Part shown: piece after piece, positions 1 to 4,890 of the stretch
Layout: each line of letters opens with the position of its first letter
How positions within the stretch are numbered: position 1 is the stretch's first letter
DNA from: JBEKYH01 sp049511115
GTDB taxonomy: Bacteria > Planctomycetota > Phycisphaerae > Tepidisphaerales > Tepidisphaeraceae
Reading direction: 5' to 3'
Assembly (NCBI GenBank): GCA_049511115.1
Contig: JBEKYH010000356.1
Location: forward strand, 1-5,596
Length of the DNA stretch: 5,596 nucleotides
Translations under genes and position numbers: made by a program
The notes under the pieces: generated by a model
Told to the model about the DNA's origin: nothing
What the model saw: only the letters and a program-made list of their open reading frames with translations
The model's database searches: none

Positions 1-1711
1 GCATCCGCCTCCAGCGGCTCTGCATCGCGCTCGGCGCCACCAGCCGCGACGCCCGCCCGGTGACCTGCACGCCGTCCGGATTATCCAGATCAGCCTTCAT
101 CGCCAGCGCCGTGGCATATCGCTCCTGCGGATTGCGGGCCATCGCGTGCAAAATGATCTCCTCCACCTGCGGCGAAAGATCGGCATTGCGCTGCCGCGGC
201 GCGATCGGATCGCCGGTGATGCGGCTGTTCATGATGACAAACGGATTGGGCCCCTCAAACGGCACGCTCCCCGTCACCATCTCATACAAAATCGCCCCCA
301 GGCTGTAGACATCCGTCCGCGGATCGCCGCGCTTGCCCTTGACCTGCTCCGGCGCCATGTAATCCGGCGTTCCCATCGCCGGCGTAAACCCGCCAAACGT
401 GAGCCGCCGCTGTCCCTCAAATTTGGCGATGCCAAAATCCATGATGCGAATGCTGCCGTCGTTGCAGATCATCACGTTGTCCGGCTTAAGGTCGCGGTGG
501 ACGACTTCATGCTCGTGCATGTAATGCAGCGCCTCGCAGATGCGGCTGGCGATCTTCAGCGCATCCGGCACCGGCATCGGCCGAAGCATCTGCATCAAAT
601 GCCCCAGCGTCTGCCCCTCCAGGTACTCCATCACCATGTAGGGCCGGCTTTTCCTTATTTCGGGATCCTCCATGATGTGCAAAATGTACGGATGGTTCAG
701 CGCTTTGCCGATGGCCAGCTCACGCTGAAAGCGGCTGTAGAATCCAGGGTCGGATTCAAACTGCATGAACGGCACCTTCAGCGCCACGATGCTCCCGTCG
801 CGCAGGTCCTCGGCCTTGTAAATGTAGGCCATCCCGCTCTTGGCGACGATATCCGTGACGCGGTAGCGCCCGTCCAACGTCTGTCCGACTTCAAGTTCAT
901 TTCCCATGATGGCCGGCGACTCCTTTTGATACGTCGGCACGCCCCGGTAGTAGCTGAGCCGTTCGACCCCGTCGATGCGAATGATCTGAACACTAAGATT
1001 GTCGTCGGCCGAGCGCCGTTCCGCCAGACTCACGATCTCCCGGCACGCATCCTCCGGCGCCATCCGCCCCACCAGATTCTGAATTTCCCCCTCGGTGATC
1101 TTCGCCCACACTCCATCGCAACACTGAATAATTGTATCCCCCGCCCCCACCGTCACCGAATGATAATCCGCCCGAATCACCGGCTCCTGCCCCAAACTTC
1201 GCGTGAGCACCGAACGCAGCGGGCTGTTGAGCGCATCCTCAACCGTGATCAATCCCAGCTTTAACTGCACGCCCGCATACGAATGATCGTTAGTCAGCCG
1301 CCGGATGCGCCCCTGCTGCACCAGATAAACCCGGCAGTCGCCGACGTGGCCGATGTGTACCTCGTTGTGGCGATAGATCGACACGGTCATGGTCGTGGCC
1401 ATGCGCCCTTCGGTCGGCGTGCGCTGATTCGCGTCAAACACGGCCAGGTTGGCCGCGTTGAACATATCAAACAGGAGTTGCCCCGGCGCCGCGCCGGTGC
1501 GGCCGGAGCAGAACACTTTGCAGGCAATCGTCGCCGCCGTATTGCTGGCGATCTCCCCGCGCTCCTGCCCCCCTACGCCGTCGGCCAGAATCGAGACGGC
1601 CCCCCTGCTGCGCCAGTCGGCCTGGTTCTTGGGCTGCCAGAAGCTGATGGCGTCTTCGTTGTGCGGCCGCACCGGGCCGGGCACCGAGAGACTTCCGTAC
1701 TTGATCTCCAT
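1..1711 (-). CDS. Fused PP2C-type Ser/Thr phosphatase and Hanks-type Ser/Thr protein kinase (C-terminus beyond the window)
   Basis: This is a single open frame of 570 codons from an ATG at 1711, with no stop before the left edge. Residues 1 to about 247 form a PP2C (PPM) phosphatase: RPHNED (15-20), LADGVGG (42-48), the GHVGDCRVY strand (121-129), CCDGVW (197-202) and ADDNLS (235-240) supply the acidic residues that bind the metal pair. After a short linker, a kinase domain spans about 279-540: VALK with Lys312, alpha-C Glu331, HRDLKPDN (405-412, catalytic Asp407), DFG (425-427), GTPDYMAPE (447-455) and DVYSLG (467-472). The two activities would add and remove phosphate on Ser/Thr, perhaps including on the protein itself. 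The ATP-binding loop is degenerate (SGM at 292-294). The part after residue 540 is cut, so a membrane segment or sensor domain there cannot be judged. No strong ribosome site precedes the ATG. It starts 12 nt after the sucD stop, which suggests translational coupling. Targets are unknown. The domain calls are very secure. Confidence 0.95.
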   Translation of the reverse strand, partial: MEIKYGSLSVPGPVRPHNEDAISFWQPKNQADWRSRGAVSILADGVGGQERGEIASNTAATIACKVFCSGRTGAAPGQLLFDMFNAANLAVFDANQRTPTEGRMATTMTVSIYRHNEVHIGHVGDCRVYLVQQGRIRRLTNDHSYAGVQLKLGLITVEDALNSPLRSVLTRSLGQEPVIRADYHSVTVGAGDTIIQCCDGVWAKITEGEIQNLVGRMAPEDACREIVSLAERRSADDNLSVQIIRIDGVERLSYYRGVPTYQKESPAIMGNELEVGQTLDGRYRVTDIVAKSGMAYIYKAEDLRDGSIVALKVPFMQFESDPGFYSRFQRELAIGKALNHPYILHIMEDPEIRKSRPYMVMEYLEGQTLGHLMQMLRPMPVPDALKIASRICEALHYMHEHEVVHRDLKPDNVMICNDGSIRIMDFGIAKFEGQRRLTFGGFTPAMGTPDYMAPEQVKGKRGDPRTDVYSLGAILYEMVTGSVPFEGPNPFVIMNSRITGDPIAPRQRNADLSPQVEEIILHAMARNPQERYATALAMKADLDNPDGVQVTGRASRLVAPSAMQSRWRRM

Positions 1712-1713
1712 AA

Positions 1714-1727
1714 CTGATCTGGATCAG
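1714..1727. promoter_or_regulatory. 14-bp dyad at the sucD / phosphatase-kinase junction
   Basis: Two 6-bp inverted arms, CTGATC and GATCAG, are separated by 2 bp. The element contains the sucD stop codon (1724-1726) and ends 2 bp before the ATG of the phosphatase/kinase gene. In the mRNA it could form only a weak 5-bp hairpin. It might influence coupling between the two genes or be a protein-binding dyad, but a chance palindrome is quite possible. Confidence 0.25.
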
Positions 1728-2623
1728 ATTCCCAGCGCGTGAGCCATTGCCTTTCCCATATCCGCCGGACTTTCCGCCACGGTGATTCCCGCCACCCGCA
1801 GCGCGGCGATTTTGGATTGCGCGTCTCCCTGCCCCCCGCTGATAATCGCCCCCGCATGTCCCATGCGCCGCCCCGGCGGAGCCGTGCGCCCGGCAATGAA
1901 CGCCGCGACCGGCTTTCTCACATGCTTCTTCACAAACGCCGCCGCCGCCTCTTCGTCGCCGCCGCCGATCTCGCCGATGCAGATAATCCCATCCGTCTGC
2001 GGGTCTTCCGCGAACATGGTCAGTAATTCAATAAAATTCAATCCCTTCACCGGGTCCCCGCCGATCCCGACGCACGTCGTCTGTCCAATCCCCCGGCTGC
2101 TGCACTGCCAGACCGCTTCATACGTCAGCGTCCCGCTGCGCGAGATAATCCCCACTCTCTTGCCGGTAGATGCCTTATCCGCCGGCGTGTGGATATACCC
2201 CGGCATAATCCCGATCTTGCATTCCCCCGGCGTGATGACGCCCGGACAATTTGGCCCGATCAAAACGCTCTTTGGCTTCTCGCGCAAGTATGCCTTCACC
2301 TTCACCATATCCAGAACCGGCACCCCCTCGGTAATGGCCACGATGGTCGCGATCCCCGCGTCCGCCGCCTCCATAATCGCGTCGGCCGCCCCCGCCGGCG
2401 GTACAAAAATCATCGTCGCATTAGCCCCCGTGGCCGCCACCGCCTGCGTCACCGTATCAAATATCGGCAGCCCATTGGCGTCCTTCCGCCCCCCCTTCCC
2501 AGGCGTAACCCCGCCCACCATCTTCGTGCCATATTCCAGACACCCTTTGGTATGAAACGCTCCCGCCGCCCCGGTGATGCCCTGGCATATCACCGCCGTA
2601 TCTTTGCCAACCAGAATGCTCAT
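1724..2623 (-). CDS. sucD: Succinyl-CoA ligase (ADP/GDP-forming), alpha subunit
   Basis: This 299-residue protein follows E. coli SucD along its whole length. The alpha subunit binds CoA and carries the phosphohistidine intermediate in the reversible reaction succinyl-CoA + NDP + Pi = succinate + CoA + NTP of the TCA cycle, working with the beta subunit SucC in the cytoplasm. Visible hallmarks are ICQGITGAAG (12-21) and GGVTPGKGG (37-45) in the CoA-binding Rossmann domain, GPNCPGVITPGECKIG (123-138), SRSGTLTYEA (161-170), CVGIGGDP (184-191), GEIGG with Glu218, and GRRMGHAGAII with the active-site His256 (His246 in E. coli). It is about 10 residues longer than the E. coli protein; much of the extra length lies in a short insert near 147-155. 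The MSILVGKDT start matches the family. No clear Shine-Dalgarno site lies in front of the ATG. No sucC is adjacent on either side, which is unusual. The phosphatase/kinase gene follows after 12 nt. Confidence 0.97.
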   Translation of the reverse strand: MSILVGKDTAVICQGITGAAGAFHTKGCLEYGTKMVGGVTPGKGGRKDANGLPIFDTVTQAVAATGANATMIFVPPAGAADAIMEAADAGIATIVAITEGVPVLDMVKVKAYLREKPKSVLIGPNCPGVITPGECKIGIMPGYIHTPADKASTGKRVGIISRSGTLTYEAVWQCSSRGIGQTTCVGIGGDPVKGLNFIELLTMFAEDPQTDGIICIGEIGGGDEEAAAAFVKKHVRKPVAAFIAGRTAPPGRRMGHAGAIISGGQGDAQSKIAALRVAGITVAESPADMGKAMAHALGI

Positions 2624-2631
2624 CGCTGGGA

Positions 2632-2659
2632 ACTATATCGAAATGGAGCGGTGAGTCTA
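2632..2659 (-). promoter_or_regulatory. Possible sigma-70-type promoter for sucD
   Basis: On the minus strand, TATAGT (2637-2632, 5 of 6 matches to the -10 consensus) lies 16 bp after TAGACT (2659-2654, 4 of 6 matches to the -35 consensus). Transcription starting about 7 nt after the -10 box would begin within a few bases of the sucD ATG at 2623, giving a leaderless or nearly leaderless message. That would agree with the missing Shine-Dalgarno site. The match is modest and the spacing slightly short, so this is a candidate only. Confidence 0.35.
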
Positions 2660-2675
2660 CCCGGAGGGGGCAAAG

Positions 2676-2703
2676 GAGTGAGGACTGAGGGCCGAGGACC
2701 GAG
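2676..2703 (+). repeat. 7-bp tandem repeat cluster, copy 1 (consensus GRCYGAG)
   Basis: Four head-to-tail 7-bp units on the plus strand read GAGTGAG, GACTGAG, GGCCGAG and GACCGAG. The last three units (2683-2703) match 20 of 21 bases of the minus-strand reading of the cluster at 4184-4204, so the two clusters form an inverted pair about 1.5 kb apart. The cluster sits in the gap between the 3' end of the secreted-protein gene and the sucD start. Its function is unknown. Confidence 0.75.
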
Positions 2704-2766
2704 AGACGGAAAGGCGGATGACACGGTAACCGCTTATCGTCAAATGCGCTTTCGTTGTGTATGCCG

Positions 2767-3897
2767 CTAATTCACTACCGGTTGCCGATTCCCTCTCCCG
2801 CCCGCCGCGCGCAGGACTATCGGCTCACGCATCTTGGTTTCCGCCCCCGCCTCAACATCCGCCTTGGCCGTGGCCGAAGCGACATTGGTATACACAATGG
2901 GAATGCTAACACTGAGATCAATGTCGGTGTTGCCCGAGTTGATACCAAGATTATTCGGCGGAGGCATTCTGATGCTGAGATCGATACCCTTGCCGGGAGG
3001 GACATTATGGATGGTGAAGGCGCCGCTTGAATCACAAGTCGCCCCTGGAATAGCGATGTGTTCGGCAGGATAGTTCACGGCAATTTGCGCCCCGGCGGCT
3101 GGATTGCCGGCTTCATCAACCACGGTGCCGGAAATGGAGCCGCATTGAACGAGCCTGAGGGGTAAAGCCAGCTTGGTTTCCGCTCCTTCGGTGACTTCAA
3201 CCGGTTGCTCCGAACCAAGTTGCCGGCCGCTTGCGTCGCCCGACTCACGCGCCGCGGTGACGATAAATGTTCCAACGGGGAGACCGGTAATGGTGAAATC
3301 GCCGTTATCGTCAGTGGTCGCGGCAGGCGTTCCGCCTACGACGACACCCGCGCCGATGGGTGGAATTGGACCGGAAGTTCCGGTTCCCATGAAATGCTCA
3401 AGCGGAGTTTGCTGGCCGGCCGCTCCCATAATCGGGCGATAAGGTTGAAGGTACGCGATGGCAACATGGGCGGCGATCCGGCCGTCAGGTCCGACGACAT
3501 GCCCGGTAATCGATCCCGTTCGTGCGAGCCTGATGGGATCGCCGAGATCGTGGGAGGTGCTATGGCGGAGGATGAAATCGAGCGTATAGCCAATTTGTCC
3601 TTCGGCGGTGGCTGTAATCACAACCCTGCGCTGCACGGCGCCTCGGAACTTGATGGTGAAATTACCCTGCTGATCGGCAACTGACGGAAGCTGACCGGCA
3701 ATCAGCAAGTGGTCGCCATTATCAACCTCGATGTTAGCCCCAGCGGCTGGTTTCCCATCCCTATCGACCACGGTTCCCGTTACAACGGCAACGTCCGCCG
3801 GCAATCTCGGCCGCGGAGCGTCGGCGGATGTTTGCGCGGAAACGGCGGTACTCAGAAGCGGGACAATGGGAGCAAGGAAACAAACCGGCCTGACCAT
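2767..3897 (-). CDS. Secreted protein with three carboxypeptidase-regulatory-like (transthyretin-like) modules
   Basis: This 376-residue protein has a probable Sec signal peptide at its N-terminus: Arg3, a hydrophobic run through about residue 19, and a VSA-Q cleavage site near 21/22. The mature part holds three beta-sandwich modules of the CarboxypepD_reg type. Module 1 (about 38-124) opens with VTGTVVDRDGKPAAGANIEV. Module 2 (about 128-249) opens with ITGHVVGPDGR and contains TTDDNGDFTITGLPVGTF. Module 3 (about 253-362) opens with ISGTVVDEAGNPAAGAQIAV and contains CDSSGAFTIHNVPPGKG. Modules 2 and 3 end with a repeated GAETK strand. Module 2 has a Gly/Pro-rich insert (about 155-193). Cys252 and Cys288 could form a disulfide in module 3. 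There is no peptidase domain, no transmembrane helix after the signal, and no recognisable sorting tail. Such modules are usually structural or binding domains of exported proteins; the partner here is unknown. The start is fixed by a good Shine-Dalgarno site. The gene stands alone between long gaps, so it is probably transcribed on its own. Confidence 0.88.
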   Translation of the reverse strand: MVRPVCFLAPIVPLLSTAVSAQTSADAPRPRLPADVAVVTGTVVDRDGKPAAGANIEVDNGDHLLIAGQLPSVADQQGNFTIKFRGAVQRRVVITATAEGQIGYTLDFILRHSTSHDLGDPIRLARTGSITGHVVGPDGRIAAHVAIAYLQPYRPIMGAAGQQTPLEHFMGTGTSGPIPPIGAGVVVGGTPAATTDDNGDFTITGLPVGTFIVTAARESGDASGRQLGSEQPVEVTEGAETKLALPLRLVQCGSISGTVVDEAGNPAAGAQIAVNYPAEHIAIPGATCDSSGAFTIHNVPPGKGIDLSIRMPPPNNLGINSGNTDIDLSVSIPIVYTNVASATAKADVEAGAETKMREPIVLRAAGGRGNRQPVVN

Positions 3898-3902
3898 ATT
3901 CG

Positions 3903-3908
3903 CTCCTT
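3903..3908 (-). promoter_or_regulatory. Ribosome binding site of the secreted-protein gene
   Basis: AAGGAG on the minus strand lies 5 nt before the ATG at 3897. It is the clearest Shine-Dalgarno site in the window and supports this start, which also gives a proper signal peptide. Confidence 0.8.
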
Positions 3909-3976
3909 GTCATGAGATATGGGCGCTGCGTCCAATAGGACACCATTTCCGCCTCGGTCGCGCGCTGTATTTGACA

Positions 3977-4000
3977 GGTTTGTTATCCATTCAACAAACC
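3977..4000. promoter_or_regulatory. Perfect 8-bp-arm inverted repeat (operator-like dyad)
   Basis: GGTTTGTT and its exact complement AACAAACC flank an 8-bp spacer, giving a 24-bp dyad 80 bp upstream of the secreted-protein start. The arms are AT-rich and no T-run follows on either strand, so a binding site for a dimeric regulator fits better than a terminator. No regulator gene lies in the window to pair with it. Confidence 0.45.
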
Positions 4001-4010
4001 CGGGAGCCCC

Positions 4011-4062
4011 AAAAACTGTTCCATTTTGTTCCAAACTGTTCCAAACTGTTCCAAACTGTTCC
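4011..4062. repeat. 10-bp direct repeats (CCAAACTGTT)
   Basis: Three perfect copies of CCAAACTGTT run head to tail at 4031-4060. Two degenerate copies precede them in the same phase (4011-4020 keeps AAACTGTT, 4021-4030 keeps CC and TGTT), and a trailing CC follows. The 10-bp period is close to one helical turn, so equivalent bases face the same side of the DNA. This could be an array of protein-binding sites or a slippage-prone microsatellite. It lies 11 bp from the neighbouring dyad, upstream of the secreted-protein gene. Confidence 0.85.
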
Positions 4063-4085
4063 GCGCAGCTTCCTGCCAGAGCTTC

Positions 4086-4099
4086 CCCGCCGCGGCGGG
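4086..4099. repeat. 14-bp GC-rich perfect palindrome
   Basis: CCCGCCGCGGCGGG is fully self-complementary and could fold into a 5-bp GC hairpin with a 4-nt loop on either strand. No T-run follows it, so it is not a classical intrinsic terminator. It may still help to end or stabilise the pstB-phoU transcript. Confidence 0.4.
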
Positions 4100-4124
4100 T
4101 GCCCTCGTAGTGAGTCTTGTGTTT

Positions 4125-4155
4125 CTTGGCGTCTTGGCGTTTCTTGGCGGTTAAC
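4125..4155 (-). repeat. CTTGGCG / CGCCAAG short repeat element
   Basis: Three CTTGGCG units lie at 4125-4131, 4133-4139 and 4143-4149 and are followed directly by GTTAAC. On the minus strand this reads GTTAAC, then CGCCAAG three times with A-rich spacers. From memory, intergenic elements of this form recur in many genomes from several environmental phyla; I could not check this. It lies 51 to 81 bp past the phoU stop. Confidence 0.6.
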
Positions 4156-4176
4156 TCTTCTTCCCCCCGTACGCCT

Positions 4177-4204
4177 CTCAGTCCTCAGTCCTCGGCCCTC
4201 AGTC
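4177..4204 (-). repeat. 7-bp tandem repeat cluster, copy 2
   Basis: Four 7-bp units lie head to tail directly after the phoU stop. On the minus strand they read GACTGAG, GGCCGAG, GACTGAG and GACTGAG. The first three match the cluster at 2683-2703 in 20 of 21 bases but in the opposite orientation, so the two clusters bracket the secreted-protein gene as an inverted pair. Confidence 0.8.
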
Positions 4205-4205
4205 T

Positions 4206-4865
4206 TTAGACGGCATGCGAATGCCGAATGATCCGCCCCGTGTGAACGTAGATCACGTCCTCGGCAATATTGGTGCAGTGATCGGCGATCCGCTCCAGGT
4301 TCTTGGCGATCATGATGTTGCTGACATCCGTGTTGGCGTCCTGGCCGTTTTGCTCCATCAGGTTGACGTTGTCCTGAACGATCTGGTGATACAGCGCGTC
4401 CACCACATCGTCGCTGCGCAAAACCTGCCGGGCCAAGGCCTCGTCCTGCAGGTTAAAGGCCTTGATCGTGTCGCGGAGGGTGGCCAATACACTGTTGGAC
4501 ATCAGCCGCAAATCGGTGGGCGGCTCGTAATTCTGCAGGCGCGACAGCGGCGGTATCCGCTGGGCGACATTCACCGCGCAATCGGCGATGCGCTCAAAAT
4601 CGCTGTTGACCTTGATGGTGGTCGTCACCAACCGCAAATCCCCGGCGGCGGGCTGCTGGAGGGCCAATAGGTCGATGCAGCTCCGCTCCACTTCCACTTC
4701 CTCGGCGTCGATCCGATCGTCCTGCGCGATGGCCTGCTGAGCCAGGCGGGCATCCACCTGGAGCAGCGATTCCACGCTTGTCTCCACGAGCTGGTAGACG
4801 AGGGTGCTCATCCGTGCGACTCGGGCTTTAAGGTCGTCCAGAAGTTGGCTGAGATGCACTGACAT
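4206..4865 (-). CDS. phoU: Phosphate-specific transport accessory / signalling protein PhoU
   Basis: This 219-residue, almost wholly helical protein has the two-fold repeat of PhoU. Each half is a three-helix bundle ending in a metal-binding helix: DFERIADCAVNVA (89-101) and NLERIADHCTNIAEDV (189-204), with the E-x-x-x-D pairs Glu91/Asp95 and Glu191/Asp195. In known systems PhoU is cytoplasmic and peripheral to the Pst transporter; it restrains phosphate uptake and keeps the PhoR sensor kinase in its off state when phosphate is plentiful. I chose the ATG at 4865, giving MSVHLSQLLDDLK, because it matches the usual family start and length. An in-frame TTG at 4898 would add 11 residues and overlap pstB by 8 nt. 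The gene follows pstB after 25 nt, with only a G-rich, weak Shine-Dalgarno site, so it is very probably in one operon with it. Confidence 0.95.
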   Translation of the reverse strand: MSVHLSQLLDDLKARVARMSTLVYQLVETSVESLLQVDARLAQQAIAQDDRIDAEEVEVERSCIDLLALQQPAAGDLRLVTTTIKVNSDFERIADCAVNVAQRIPPLSRLQNYEPPTDLRLMSNSVLATLRDTIKAFNLQDEALARQVLRSDDVVDALYHQIVQDNVNLMEQNGQDANTDVSNIMIAKNLERIADHCTNIAEDVIYVHTGRIIRHSHAV

Positions 4866-4890
4866 AATTGGCCCCAATCCGTCCCGGCCG

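Larger units (their letters stand above)
3898..4205. other. Repeat-rich non-coding interval between phoU and the secreted-protein gene
   Basis: No convincing gene lies here: the short frames that cross it have no recognisable content and run through the repeats. Reading from phoU toward the secreted-protein gene it contains a 7-bp repeat cluster, three CTTGGCG units, a GC-rich 14-bp palindrome, 10-bp direct repeats, an 8-bp-arm dyad and a Shine-Dalgarno site; the main elements are listed separately. I could not identify a confident promoter for the secreted-protein gene, nor a hairpin followed by a T-run that would act as an intrinsic terminator for pstB-phoU. Confidence 0.7.

Noticed and set aside
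146..1264. Long plus-strand open frame of 372 codons
   Set aside because: It lies antisense to the phosphatase/kinase, is rich in Arg, His and Pro, and shows no family motif. The opposite strand carries the complete catalytic motifs of two known domains.
1782..2555. Plus-strand open frame of 257 codons
   Set aside because: It is antisense to sucD, whose identity is certain, and its protein has no recognisable domain. It is explained by the codon bias of the real gene.
2676..2703. CRISPR array or transposon ends for the repeat clusters
   Set aside because: The units are only 7 bp, contiguous, without spacers, and no transposase or Cas gene is present in the window.
3971..3976. Perfect TTGACA on the plus strand
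   Set aside because: No -10-like hexamer lies at 16 to 18 bp spacing, and no plus-strand gene follows.
3965..3977. Possible Pho box (CTGTCA) upstream of the secreted-protein gene
   Set aside because: Only one half-site is present on the minus strand. The second CTGTCAT-like repeat expected 4 bp further on is missing, so PhoB control is not supported.
3731..4231. Plus-strand frame of 166 codons running through the phoU/secreted-protein gap
   Set aside because: It overlaps the 5' end of the secreted-protein gene and translates the 10-bp and 7-bp repeats into low-complexity sequence. No ribosome site or family features were seen.
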